Assembly (NCBI GenBank): GCA_964412375.1
Contig: CAYPOD010000001.1
Span: 124,001-188,000 of the forward strand
Source of the DNA: CADEDV01 sp964412375
GTDB lineage: Bacteria; Bacteroidota; Bacteroidia; Chitinophagales; Chitinophagaceae
Direction: 5' to 3'
Length of the DNA: 64,000 bases
Part shown: positions 28,329 to 36,820 of the stretch, one piece after another
Position numbering within the stretch: the stretch's first letter is position 1
Layout: each line of letters begins with the position of its first letter
Made by a program: the position numbers and the translations under genes
The notes under the pieces: model-generated
Database searches by the model: none
What the model saw: the letters and a program-made list of their open reading frames with translations, nothing else
What the model was told of the DNA's origin: nothing

Positions 28329-28979
28329 ATGATTGTCAATCTCAGCGAACAACATTCTTTAGTAAGCAACTGGGTAGCTGAGTTGCGGGATGTGGCCATT
28401 CAAACCGACCGGATGCGGTTTCGCCGCAACCTGGAACGCATCGGTGAAGTGGCGGCTTACGAAATCAGCAAAGTGCTGCCATTTGATGAAAAGGAGATTC
28501 AAACTCCTTTGGGCATTGCTGAAAGTAAATTGCTGAGAAACCAGCCTGTTCTGGCTACTATCTTAAGAGCCGGTTTGCCGCTGCACCAGGGTTTGCTGAA
28601 TTACTTTGACAAAGCCGATAATGCTTTTATTTCTGCCTATCGAAAACATAACAAAGACGGTAGTTTTGAAATAAGTCTTGATTATTTTTCCTGCCCCGAA
28701 CTGGAAGGAAGAGTGGTGATCATTTCCGATCCCATGCTGGCGACGGGCTCTTCCTTAGTAAAAACCATTCACTTTTTGAAAGAAGAAGGAAATCCCAAAG
28801 AAATTCATATTGTCACCGCTATTGCCTGCACGGTTGGCATTGAATATGTAAAAAGAGAGGAACCCTCTGTCACCATCTGGTGTGGAGATGTGGATGATGA
28901 ACTGACGGCCAAAGGCTATATTGTACCGGGGCTGGGCGATGCTGGAGACCTGGCTTTTGGCAACAAGGTGCAGATGTAA
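28329..28979 (+). CDS. upp: Uracil phosphoribosyltransferase
   Basis: The 216-residue enzyme makes UMP from uracil and PRPP in pyrimidine salvage. The PRPP-binding motif VVIISDPMLATGSSLV is diagnostic. ILRAGLPLHQGLLNYF and the uracil-binding C-terminal region (YIVPGLGDAGDLAFGN) match the family, and the length is normal. It is a single gene, divergent from anmK and followed by a 200-bp gap in which I see no gene. Confidence 0.95.
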   Translation: MIVNLSEQHSLVSNWVAELRDVAIQTDRMRFRRNLERIGEVAAYEISKVLPFDEKEIQTPLGIAESKLLRNQPVLATILRAGLPLHQGLLNYFDKADNAFISAYRKHNKDGSFEISLDYFSCPELEGRVVIISDPMLATGSSLVKTIHFLKEEGNPKEIHIVTAIACTVGIEYVKREEPSVTIWCGDVDDELTAKGYIVPGLGDAGDLAFGNKVQM

Positions 28980-29193
28980 TGAAGTATTAGTTCTTAACGA
29001 TTTAGCACAAAATAAGCCTGTTTCATCCCGGTGAAGGCAGCGATATTTCCCTTTTGCAGGTCTGTTAAATATTGTATTTTTCCAGACCGTTCTGTGCCGG
29101 AATACCCATAAGGGCAATTTGCAGCCAAACGGATGCGTTTTATTGATTCATAAAAGATTGATCCCCGGCTACTGAAAACATTTAACTCTTGTG

Positions 29194-30207
29194 ATGAAAA
29201 AAATTGCCACCCTTTTTATTTGTGTAGTGACCCTGGCTGTTGCAAAAGCCCAGGACCCTAATTTCTCTCAATTCTTTGCTTCCCCGCTAACGCTGAACCC
29301 GGCACTGACCGGAAAGTTTGACGGAGTGTATCGTGTTGCCGGAAACTTCAGGGATCAGTGGCCTACGATCAATAATGCATTTGTAACAAAAACCGCTTCA
29401 ATAGACTTTGGCATATTAAGAAACCGCATTCCGGAAGTGGACCAGTTTGGTGTTGGTATTCTTGGTTTCACCGACCGTGCCGGCGACGGTGTGCTGGTGA
29501 CTAATTCAACAGCCTTATCTTTTTCCTATCACAAAGGTTTGGACGAAAATGGCTATCACCAGTTGGGCGCCGGATTCCAGGGAGCTTTTGTCAATAAAAG
29601 ACTGGATGTACAAAAAGTGGTGTTTGAAGATGAATTGACCCCGACAGGTTTTGTGCCTGGCACCACCAGCGAGTTTTTTGCCAACAATCGTATCAATGTG
29701 AGTTATTTTGACCTCAATGCCGGTGTGCTATACAATGGCAGCACCAATGGTTACAACAGTTTTTACCTCGGCGCTTCGATGTATCATATCAACAGGCCCA
29801 AAGAAAGTTTCCAGGGTGGTGATTTTATCCTGAATGTAAGAACCACCATCCAGGCCGGCGGAAAGATTCCCGTAGGTCCTTATAATTTCCTGCATTTTTC
29901 TGCAAATCACAGCATGCAGGCAAGTGCAAGAAATACGGTTGTCGGTGGCGCATATGCACTTAACCTGAATGGTAATGAGAGCAATCCTACGAATGTATAT
30001 CTTGGGAGCTGGTATCGGTTTGGTGATGCATTGATCCCTTATGTGGGACTTGAGTTTGGCGAATGGCATTTCGGCGCCACCTATGATGTAAATACTTCCA
30101 ACCTTCGGCCGGCATCCAATACAAGAGGCGGCATCGAAGTATCTCTTATCTATATCAAGAAGCCCGTAGATCCGAATGCGAAGAAGCTGAACTGTCCGAA
30201 GTTTTAA
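29194..30207 (+). CDS. PorP/SprF-family outer-membrane protein
   Basis: I use the ATG at 29194 rather than the GTG just before it. The 337-residue product has a signal peptide (MKKIATLFICVVTLAVAKAQ) followed directly by DPNFSQFFASPLTLNPALTG, the hallmark of PorP/SprF proteins. These are outer-membrane beta-barrels of type IX secretion and gliding that help attach or export specific adhesins, often encoded beside the gene they serve. Here no large secreted partner is adjacent, so the client is unknown. The C-terminus IEVSLIYIKKPVDPNAKKLNCPKF is typical. Confidence 0.9.
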   Translation: MKKIATLFICVVTLAVAKAQDPNFSQFFASPLTLNPALTGKFDGVYRVAGNFRDQWPTINNAFVTKTASIDFGILRNRIPEVDQFGVGILGFTDRAGDGVLVTNSTALSFSYHKGLDENGYHQLGAGFQGAFVNKRLDVQKVVFEDELTPTGFVPGTTSEFFANNRINVSYFDLNAGVLYNGSTNGYNSFYLGASMYHINRPKESFQGGDFILNVRTTIQAGGKIPVGPYNFLHFSANHSMQASARNTVVGGAYALNLNGNESNPTNVYLGSWYRFGDALIPYVGLEFGEWHFGATYDVNTSNLRPASNTRGGIEVSLIYIKKPVDPNAKKLNCPKF

Positions 30208-30251
30208 AAGCAAAGAGTTTTTATAGGAGTGAAAGAGAAAAAAGAGTTAGT

Positions 30252-30264
30252 GGTGTCTAACACC
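30252..30264. repeat. Short palindrome after the PorP/SprF gene
   Basis: GGTGT-CTA-ACACC forms a small hairpin in the 149-bp gap between two convergent genes. A T-rich tract follows after a few bases, so it could act as a weak terminator or be a REP-like element. Confidence 0.4.
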
Positions 30265-30356
30265 TGTTACTTTTTCCCAATTCAATTATTCATTGCAGCC
30301 ATACTCTTTTGTCTCCTTATCTCCTTCATCTCTTAGTCAACTCCCTTAGCCCAACC

Positions 30357-31853
30357 TTACATCAGCAAAGGCAACACAAACCAGCAAAACAATGTGATCA
30401 GTATAACTGCCATGATATTCATCACAAATCCTGTTTTCGCCATTTGCCTGAATTTGATATGACCACTGGCAAACACAATGGCATTTGGCGGTGTGCCCAT
30501 GGGCAACATGCCTGCACAACTGGCCGCCAATGTCATCGGGATGCCCAGCAGCAAGGGATTCATGTTCAGCGCAACTGCCAGCGAAGTAACGACCGGTGCA
30601 AAAACGATCACCTGCGCCACATTACTCATTACTTCACTCAGGAAAATGGTTACGACGGTGAGTACCAACACCAGCAGCAGACCATTACCTGAGAACCGGG
30701 CCAACCATTGACCCAACTGTTCCATCAGCCCTGCATTTTCCAGCGCTGTTGCCAGCGAAATGCCGCCGCCAAACAAAAGCAAAATCCCCCATGCCATTTT
30801 ACTGGTATCGCTCCATTCCAGCAAAGCGCCGGTGTTTTCACCAGGGGCAGGCTTTTCTAATCCCGAAGGACAGATAAACAAAGCAATGGCACATAACATT
30901 GCAATGATGGTATCATCAAGCCGGAAAGAAAAAAGACGGGTATTAAACGTATCGCCCAGCCAGGGCAGCACATCATCATTGAGCAATTTTCTTGTCATCC
31001 ATAAAAAAGCGGTGGAAAGAAATATGACCAGTACTCTTTTTTCAGCTATGGAAAGCGGGCCTAATTGTTTTATCTCGTTCTGAATCAGTTGCCGGGTGGC
31101 GGCGCTGGAACGAATACGGTTGGGATATAACCACCTGACCATGACAAAATACAAAGCAGCAAGCAGGAGGATGGCCACGGGCAGGCACAGCAGCATCCAA
31201 CTCATAAAATCCACTTTCAGGTCCGGCATCTTGCTTTCGATATAACCTACATATGCAACATTTGGGGGAGTGCCGATGATGGTGGCTATGCCGCCGATGT
31301 TGGCTGCATAGGCTATGGCCAGCATAATAGTCAGTGAAAAGTTGGCAATATTTCCTTCTCCCTTGTCATTTTCTTTCATCACATGAATAACGGAAAGGGC
31401 TATGGGAAACATCATCATGGTGGTAGCGGTGTTGCTGAGCCACATGCTGAGCAAACCAGTGGCCAGTATGAAACCCAAAACGATCCTGTTCCCGCTGGTA
31501 CCCGTGAGTCTTACAATATTCAAGGCAATACGGCGGTGCAGGTTCCATTTTTCAATGGCAAGCCCCAGCATAAAGCCACCCATGAACAAAAAGATCACTT
31601 CGTTGGCATAAGGTGCTGCAGCTTCCTTCATCGAACTGATGCCCAACAGGGGAAACAAGATCAATGGCAACAGGGCTACAGCAGGCATCGGCATAGCTTC
31701 TGTCACCCACCAGGTGATCATCAGTCCGGCTACCGCCAGCACTTTGGCTGCGTGGGGTCCTACTGAAAATGGATCAACATTGTTCAGGAACAGGGCCATG
31801 GCAACTCCACCTGCCAGTGAAATAAACCGCCATTGTTGTTTTGAAATTACCAA
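30357..31853 (-). CDS. SLC13/DASS-family anion symporter
   Basis: The 498-residue integral membrane protein has about twelve hydrophobic segments. It carries the DASS signatures WWVTEAMPMPAVALLPLILFPLLG near the N-terminus, then SNTATTMMMFPIALSVI and GTPPNVAYVGYIE, and the C-terminal repeat LSEVMSNVAQVIVFAPVV with MGTPPNAIVFASGHI. Two SNT-like and two GTPPN-like motifs show the inverted repeat of this transporter fold, which uses sodium to import di- or tricarboxylates or sulfate. The sequence alone does not fix the substrate. It converges on the PorP/SprF-like gene and lies 27 bp from the glycosylase gene. Confidence 0.93.
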   Translation of the reverse strand: MVISKQQWRFISLAGGVAMALFLNNVDPFSVGPHAAKVLAVAGLMITWWVTEAMPMPAVALLPLILFPLLGISSMKEAAAPYANEVIFLFMGGFMLGLAIEKWNLHRRIALNIVRLTGTSGNRIVLGFILATGLLSMWLSNTATTMMMFPIALSVIHVMKENDKGEGNIANFSLTIMLAIAYAANIGGIATIIGTPPNVAYVGYIESKMPDLKVDFMSWMLLCLPVAILLLAALYFVMVRWLYPNRIRSSAATRQLIQNEIKQLGPLSIAEKRVLVIFLSTAFLWMTRKLLNDDVLPWLGDTFNTRLFSFRLDDTIIAMLCAIALFICPSGLEKPAPGENTGALLEWSDTSKMAWGILLLFGGGISLATALENAGLMEQLGQWLARFSGNGLLLVLVLTVVTIFLSEVMSNVAQVIVFAPVVTSLAVALNMNPLLLGIPMTLAASCAGMLPMGTPPNAIVFASGHIKFRQMAKTGFVMNIMAVILITLFCWFVLPLLM

Positions 31854-31880
31854 TGGAAAAGTTTGGCCTGAAAATACAAT

Positions 31881-32486
31881 CTATTTCGGTTTGCCGCTCA
31901 CAAACGGGTTCCCCCTGGCAAAAAAACGGTAAGGCAATAAAGCATCTTTGCCTGCATAATCCACACCAATACGGGGCGATGCCGCTATTTCCCTTTTTGT
32001 AAATACAAAACCATCGTCTGCAATAAAGATTTCTTTGCCTGTTAATACAAGACCGCTGTGGCCGGTACAGATACCTAGTGCTTTGGAAAGATTGCCCGGT
32101 CCTCTTGTCAGTGTATGATCCAATTCCTTTTTCCCGGTTCGTTCCAGCATGGTATCAATACCTCTCAGCGGTTCCAAAGCCCTGATCAATATCGCATGTG
32201 GAATTTCTTTTGTATGTGTCACCACATTAAACAAATGATGAATGCCATAGCACAGGTAAACATAGGCCTGTCCTCCTTCGGCATACATCACTTCGTTTCT
32301 TGCTGTTCTTCTGCCGCCAAAAGCATGAGAGGCTCTGTCGGTGACACCGGCATAGGCTTCTACTTCTATAATACGGCCGGAAGTGATCCCGCTGTTCCAT
32401 TTTGTGACCAAAATTTTACCCAACAGATCCTTTGCGATTTGTAATACATCGTATCGCTGGTAAAATGAAATATCAAGTTTTTTCAT
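31881..32486 (-). CDS. DNA-3-methyladenine glycosylase (AAG/MPG type)
   Basis: The protein removes alkylated purines such as 3-methyladenine from DNA in base-excision repair. Family motifs are LLGKILVTKW, GRIIEVEAYAGVTDRASHAFGGRRTARNEVMY (catalytic Glu in EVEAY), AYVYLCYGIHHLFNVVT and RGPGNLSKALGI. I start at 32486 (MKKLDISFYQRYD, 201 residues), as is common in the family; an ATG at 32495 would add three residues. A 7-bp repeat array begins 3 bp above the longer start. Confidence 0.92.
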   Translation of the reverse strand: MKKLDISFYQRYDVLQIAKDLLGKILVTKWNSGITSGRIIEVEAYAGVTDRASHAFGGRRTARNEVMYAEGGQAYVYLCYGIHHLFNVVTHTKEIPHAILIRALEPLRGIDTMLERTGKKELDHTLTRGPGNLSKALGICTGHSGLVLTGKEIFIADDGFVFTKREIAASPRIGVDYAGKDALLPYRFFARGNPFVSGKPK

Positions 32487-32497
32487 AACCCCCATGG

Positions 32498-32525
32498 CTT
32501 GATTCTTGCGCCTTGTGTCTTGTGC
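32498..32525. repeat. Heptanucleotide tandem repeat between the glycosylase gene and the EI24 gene
   Basis: Four units read CTTGATT, CTTGCGC, CTTGTGT, CTTGTGC. The same unit family occurs in inverted orientation at 52082-52116. Confidence 0.75.
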
Positions 32526-32560
32526 CGTAATAACTATATTTACTCCCTCAAATTAAGGCT

Positions 32561-33307
32561 TTGCTCAAAGAAATTGTTATTGCATTCCAATCCTTTTCGG
32601 AAGCCCACCGGTTCATTCAGCAGCACCGCTTCTGGAAGTGGATCATCATACCGGGAATCATTTACACCATCTTATTCATTGCCGGAATGATCTTTTTCTG
32701 GAGGTCAGCTGACGATGCAGTGTCATGGGCCAGTATGCAACTCCGTATTGAGCCCTGGCTGCAGCAGGAACGCAGTGCCTGGCTGAGTTTCTTTTTTGTG
32801 ATGATGGGTGTGATGCTTAGGCTGGTGCTGGTATTATTTTATTTTTCGTTTTTCAAGTACCTGATCCTTATCATAGGCTCTCCGCTGTTTGCTTACTTGA
32901 GTGAAAAAACTGAAGCAATCATTGAAGGAAGGGAACATACTTTTAACTGGGCTGAGCTCCGGAAAGATTGCTCCCGCAGTATAAACCTTGCCCTGCGCAA
33001 TTGCGGCTGGCAAACTGTCTATCTTTTTGCGCTGATCTTTTTATCATTAATCCCGCTCGCCGGTTGGATCACACCGCTTATCGCATTAGCCATGGAGTGT
33101 TACTACTATGGCTTTTCCATGCTCGACTATAGTTTTGCAAGAAATGGGTTCAGCACTTCCCAAAGCATGCAGTTCAGCGGGCGGCACAAAGGACTGGGCA
33201 CTGCCAATGGTTTTTTGTTTTACCTGATGCATATAGTGATCGTTTTTGCACCGGCCTATGCTATCATTGCCGCCACTCTTACTGTTCAAAAAGTAAAAAA
33301 CACCTGA
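32561..33307 (+). CDS. EI24/CysZ-like integral membrane protein
   Basis: The 248-residue protein has several membrane helices (WIIIPGIIYTILFIAGMIFF, LRLVLVLFYFSFFKYLILII, FALIFLSLIPLAGWITPLIALAM, LMHIVIVFAPAYAIIAATL) and the EI24 pattern SPLFAYLSEKTEAIIEG and MECYYYGFSMLDYSFARN. The family includes the sulfate permease CysZ, but many members are uncharacterised. The start is a TTG; the next in-frame Met is at residue 43, inside the first helix, so TTG is the best choice. It is 1 bp from the RsmI-like gene and probably co-transcribed. Confidence 0.8.
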   Translation: MLKEIVIAFQSFSEAHRFIQQHRFWKWIIIPGIIYTILFIAGMIFFWRSADDAVSWASMQLRIEPWLQQERSAWLSFFFVMMGVMLRLVLVLFYFSFFKYLILIIGSPLFAYLSEKTEAIIEGREHTFNWAELRKDCSRSINLALRNCGWQTVYLFALIFLSLIPLAGWITPLIALAMECYYYGFSMLDYSFARNGFSTSQSMQFSGRHKGLGTANGFLFYLMHIVIVFAPAYAIIAATLTVQKVKNT

Positions 33308-33308
33308 A

Positions 33309-34001
33309 ATGGGTACTGTTTTCCTGCTTCCAACCGTTTTGCATGAAGAAGGATCCCATGCCATTCCTGCCTATGTGCTGGAAACGGCAAAACAATGCCA
33401 GGTGTTTTTCGTGGAGAATGAAAGAACAGCAAGACGATACTTGAAATCGCTGAGTAAAGAAATAGTGATAGATGATTATGAGTGGTATACTGTCTCGGAG
33501 ACCCGGGAAGTATCAGAGAGCTTTAAGAAAAAACTTCTCGAAGGAAAAAATATCGGCATCATCAGCGAAGCCGGCTGCCCCGGTGTAGCAGACCCCGGGC
33601 AGGCACTCGTTACGATTGCCCAGGAAATGAATGCGGAAGTGAAACCGCTGGTGGGACCCAACTCCATATTGTTAGCATTAATGGCCAGCGGCATGAATGG
33701 TCAGCAATTTCAGTTTGTTGGTTACCTGCCTATAGACAATCAGCAAAGAATTAAAGCTGTAAAGGAACTGGAAGCCGAATCACAGAGAAAGAATTGCACA
33801 CAGATATTCATTGAAACCCCTTACCGCAATAATCAGCTAACAGCAACTATCCTGAAAACCTGCAAAGCTGCTACACGGCTTTGCATCGCCGTTGACCTGA
33901 CTGCCAAAAATGAATGGATAAAAACCAACACCATTGCGGGGTGGCAAAAGAACACACCGGATATTCATAAGCGTCCGGCCATTTTCCTGTTACACGCCTA
34001 A
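33309..34001 (+). CDS. RsmI-like SAM-dependent methyltransferase
   Basis: The 230-residue protein belongs to the tetrapyrrole-methylase fold group that includes RsmI, which methylates C1402 of 16S rRNA. Visible motifs are FVENERTARRYL, GIISEAGCPGVADPGQALV (the SAM-binding loop) and VGPNSILLALMASGMNGQQFQFVGYLP. It is shorter than classical RsmI (about 280 residues), starts with TVFLLPTVLHEE instead of the usual glycine-rich strand, and lacks the C-terminal extension. It is probably a Bacteroidota-type paralogue; its target is not certain. Confidence 0.8.
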   Translation: MGTVFLLPTVLHEEGSHAIPAYVLETAKQCQVFFVENERTARRYLKSLSKEIVIDDYEWYTVSETREVSESFKKKLLEGKNIGIISEAGCPGVADPGQALVTIAQEMNAEVKPLVGPNSILLALMASGMNGQQFQFVGYLPIDNQQRIKAVKELEAESQRKNCTQIFIETPYRNNQLTATILKTCKAATRLCIAVDLTAKNEWIKTNTIAGWQKNTPDIHKRPAIFLLHA

Positions 34002-34005
34002 TTTC

Positions 34006-34467
34006 TCAAAAAGGATTATTGCTGCTGCTCGGTCGTTGAATGGAAATGATACTGTCCACCACGTAGCGGCTCATCCCCCGCCAGGGTAAAGCACCAAGGT
34101 ATTCTTTGTAATGCAACTCCATCAGCGCTCCGCTATTTGACATGAGTTGCTGCGCTACTTTTTCATCAACCACTGAAAACTCAAACTCATTTGACTGAAT
34201 GCTGCCGGGCACTTTGGATTTATAGCCTGTTTGTATCACCCGGCCCTCGTAGGTTTTAAACAAATAGCCTTTCTTCACAATAAAATTCAGTTCACCAGCT
34301 TTTGTGCCGACACCAAATACAAAATAGAATTTTACATAAACAAAAATGACCAGCGCCACGAAAAGAAAAATGATCAGTCGCCGGCTGAACTTCCTGAACC
34401 ATGATTTTTTTTTGGGCGGTTGTTGCGCTAACGGTTGTTCATCCGTCAATGGTTTATGTTCGTCCAT
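34006..34467 (-). CDS. Small single-pass membrane protein, unknown function
   Basis: The 153-residue protein has a Pro/Lys-rich cytoplasmic N-terminus, one membrane helix (LIIFLFVALVIFVYVKFYFVFG, about 31-52) and a soluble domain (GELNFIVKKGYLFKTYEGRVIQ to YVVDSIISIQ). I do not recognise a named family; similar small proteins occur in Bacteroidota. It converges with the methyltransferase (4-bp gap) and is divergent from the arginine operon. Confidence 0.75.
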   Translation of the reverse strand: MDEHKPLTDEQPLAQQPPKKKSWFRKFSRRLIIFLFVALVIFVYVKFYFVFGVGTKAGELNFIVKKGYLFKTYEGRVIQTGYKSKVPGSIQSNEFEFSVVDEKVAQQLMSNSGALMELHYKEYLGALPWRGMSRYVVDSIISIQRPSSSNNPF

Positions 34468-34498
34468 AAGAACAGTTTATAACAAAAATTTTCGACCC

Positions 34499-34519
34499 TG
34501 TATAAATTATTATTATACA
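34499..34519. promoter_or_regulatory. Inverted-repeat operator in front of the arginine operon
   Basis: The arms TGTATAA (34499-34505) and TTATACA (34513-34519) are separated by 7 A/T bases. This AT-rich, about 20-bp dyad is similar in kind to ARG boxes bound by ArgR/AhrC. It overlaps the candidate -7 box, so a bound repressor would block the promoter. A second, shorter dyad TTGTA-N7-TACAA follows at 34521-34537. Assignment to ArgR is inference. Confidence 0.45.
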
Positions 34520-34523
34520 TTTG
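34516..34523 (+). promoter_or_regulatory. -7 box of the arginine operon promoter
   Basis: TACATTTG matches TAnnTTTG exactly. A weak -33 element (TTTTCG, 34489-34494) lies 21 bp upstream. The predicted leader would be about 240 nt. Within the 300-bp gap 34468-34767 I see this promoter, the dyads and one small open frame, but no RNA gene. Confidence 0.45.
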
Positions 34524-34590
34524 TACCCAATTTACAACTTGTTTGTCAAGGTGACCAACATTCTGACACATACTAAACAGTTTGCCTTTC

Positions 34591-34761
34591 ATGCACCAAT
34601 CACCAGCGGGGTTTACTCGGTTGGCTTTGATGTGTTTACTTTTTCCCGTCCGCGACGCCGCCCTGTATGCTGACAGGACGAACCCTTCACCCTGGTCCCT
34701 GTCAGTGAAGAATACCCCGGAAACTTATTTGGACTGGTGGCCCACCGCATATCAATCATAA
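34591..34761 (+). other. Possible 56-codon leader open reading frame
   Basis: An ATG at 34591 opens a 56-residue frame that ends 6 bp before the GTG of the acyltransferase gene. It contains a hydrophobic stretch (LALMCLLFPV) but only three Arg codons, which does not suggest an arginine attenuator. It may be fortuitous. Confidence 0.2.
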
Positions 34762-34767
34762 ACCAAA

Positions 34768-35511
34768 GTGGACAATCAAAATATCATTATCAGGGTTGCG
34801 ACAGCATCTGATAAAGTGTACTCGAAGACCATTACCGATGAGATGGAAGCCTCGGCAGCAGCCCGTGGTACCGGCATTGCCAAGCGTACACCTGATTATA
34901 TCGAACAAAAAATTGACGAAGGCAAAGCCGTGATCGCCGTTACCGGCCAAAATGAATGGGTGGGCTTTTGCTATATTGAAACCTGGAGCCATGGTGAATA
35001 TGTAGCCAACAGCGGACTCATTGTAGCTCCGGCATACCGCAAAACAGGTGTAGCCAAATCTATCAAAAAAAGAATATTTGAACTTTCACGCCAAAAATAT
35101 CCGGATGCCAAGTTATTTGGATTGACCACAGGCCTGGCAGTAATGAAGATCAATAGCGACCTTGGCTATGAGCCGGTGACCTACTCAGAACTGACACAGG
35201 ACGAGGCTTTCTGGGCTGGCTGTAAAAGCTGTGTCAACTACGAGATTTTGATGAGCAAGGACAGAAAGAATTGTATGTGCACGGCTATGCTCTACGATCC
35301 AAAAGACCATTACGAGCCGGAGGTAACAAAAGAATATTTCAAGAAAAACGCTAAAGGTTTTGAACGGTTACTCCGCTTGAAGCAATGGAAATTACTAAGA
35401 CCTTTCCTTAAAAAAGATAAAAATAACAAAGGAGCCAACCCGGATGACAAAACCGGCAATAGCGGCGGGGGCAGACTTAAAGCATTTTTGCATCATTACT
35501 TTCACCTTTAA
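34768..35511 (+). CDS. GNAT acyltransferase of arginine synthesis (N-acyl-glutamate synthase candidate)
   Basis: The 247-residue GNAT protein starts with GTG. The acyl-CoA-binding region NSGLIVAPAYRKTGVAKSIKKRIFELSRQKYPDAKLFGLTTG carries the R-x-x-G-x-A/G loop (RKTGVA). Its place as first gene of a complete arginine operon that has no other argA or argJ makes it the likely enzyme that acylates glutamate. The C-terminal third, with a Cys-rich patch (CKSCVN, KNCMC), is unusual for GNAT proteins; it could bind metal or take part in feedback control. A 17-bp gap separates it from argG. Confidence 0.78.
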   Translation: MDNQNIIIRVATASDKVYSKTITDEMEASAAARGTGIAKRTPDYIEQKIDEGKAVIAVTGQNEWVGFCYIETWSHGEYVANSGLIVAPAYRKTGVAKSIKKRIFELSRQKYPDAKLFGLTTGLAVMKINSDLGYEPVTYSELTQDEAFWAGCKSCVNYEILMSKDRKNCMCTAMLYDPKDHYEPEVTKEYFKKNAKGFERLLRLKQWKLLRPFLKKDKNNKGANPDDKTGNSGGGRLKAFLHHYFHL

Positions 35512-35528
35512 ACCGTTCCAGTTCTGAA

Positions 35529-36728
35529 ATGGCAAAAAAAGTAGTACTTGGTTTCAGCGGCGGATTAGATACAACTTACTGTGTCAAATATCTCAGTGAA
35601 GAGAAGGGATATGAGGTACATAGCATCATTGTGAACACCGGCGGTTTTAGCGAAGAAGAATTAAAACATATCGAAGCCCATGCCTATAATCTCGGCGTGA
35701 AGTCCCATATCACTGTCAATGCCGTGAAAGGTTATTATGACCGCATTATCAAATATCTCATCTTCGGAAATGTTTTAAAGAATAACACCTACCCGCTGAG
35801 TGTGTCAGCAGAAAGACTGAGCCAGGCCCTGCATATTGCTGAACATGCCCGGCAACTAAAAGCCGATGCTGTAGCACATGGCAGCACCGGGGCCGGTAAT
35901 GACCAGGTGCGGTTTGATATGATCTTTCATATTATGATTCCCGGCGTGGAGATCATCACACCGATAAGAGATCTGAAACTGAGCCGTGAAGAAGAGATCA
36001 CTTACCTGAAGAGTAAAGGAGTGGAGATAAATTTTGAGAAAGCGATGTACTCCATCAATAAAGGATTGTGGGGAACCAGCGTAGGGGGAAAAGAAACACT
36101 TTCGTCCAAAGGCATGTTGCCTGAAGAAGCATGGCCGACACAGGTCAGTGAGTCAGGCAGCCAGGAAGTCACATTAAGTTTTACGAAAGGAGAATTGACA
36201 GCAGTTGACGGAAAAGAATTCACCCATCCATCTGAAGCTATTCAATATTTGCAAACCATTGCCGGACCTTACGGAATTGGAAGAGATATCCATGTCGGCG
36301 ATACGATCATCGGCATCAAAGGCAGGGTGGGTTTTGAAGCCGCTGCGCCTATGGTGATTATAAAAGCACATCATGCAATTGAAAAACATGTACTCACCAA
36401 ATGGCAGTTGCAATGGAAAGATACTTTAGCACAATTCTATGGCAACTGGCTGCATGAAGGGCAGATACTCGACCCGGTGATGCGTGATATTGAAGCTTTT
36501 TTGGAAAACAGCCAGCAGAATGTAAGCGGTGATGTGTTTGTGCAACTGATGCCCTACCGCTTCCTGGTCATTGGCATTGAAAGTGCATATGACCTGATGA
36601 GCAGCAAATTTGGAAAGTACGGGGAAATGAATACCGGTTTCAGCGGAGAAGACGTAAGAGGATTTTCAAAAATATTCGGCAACCAGACGAGGATTTGGAA
36701 TGCCGTACAGAAAGAAAATGAGAAATAA
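35529..36728 (+). CDS. argG: Argininosuccinate synthase
   Basis: The 399-residue enzyme joins citrulline and aspartate using ATP. The ATP-pyrophosphatase P-loop LGFSGGLDTTYCVKYL, the substrate motifs VAHGSTGAGNDQVRFD and YSINKGLWGTSVGG, and the C-terminal GxMNTGFSGEDVRGFS region are clear, and the length is normal. It is followed by a 92-bp A/G- and then T/C-rich stretch that can fold imperfectly before argC; the genes are still likely to be one operon. Confidence 0.96.
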   Translation: MAKKVVLGFSGGLDTTYCVKYLSEEKGYEVHSIIVNTGGFSEEELKHIEAHAYNLGVKSHITVNAVKGYYDRIIKYLIFGNVLKNNTYPLSVSAERLSQALHIAEHARQLKADAVAHGSTGAGNDQVRFDMIFHIMIPGVEIITPIRDLKLSREEEITYLKSKGVEINFEKAMYSINKGLWGTSVGGKETLSSKGMLPEEAWPTQVSESGSQEVTLSFTKGELTAVDGKEFTHPSEAIQYLQTIAGPYGIGRDIHVGDTIIGIKGRVGFEAAAPMVIIKAHHAIEKHVLTKWQLQWKDTLAQFYGNWLHEGQILDPVMRDIEAFLENSQQNVSGDVFVQLMPYRFLVIGIESAYDLMSSKFGKYGEMNTGFSGEDVRGFSKIFGNQTRIWNAVQKENEK

Positions 36729-36820
36729 GAAATGTAAAATCAGGAATAAGAAAATAAGGGATTCGGACACTTTCTCATTTCTCATTCCATGTTCCTTATT
36801 TCTTATTTAAAAAAAGAAAC

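Noticed and set aside
34591..34761. Arginine attenuator peptide in the operon leader
   Set aside because: The small open frame has only three Arg codons, not clustered, and no competing terminator hairpin is evident.
36713..36810. Imperfect purine/pyrimidine hairpin between argG and argC
   Set aside because: Pairing is interrupted and low in GC; such composition can pair by chance, and the genes still look co-transcribed.
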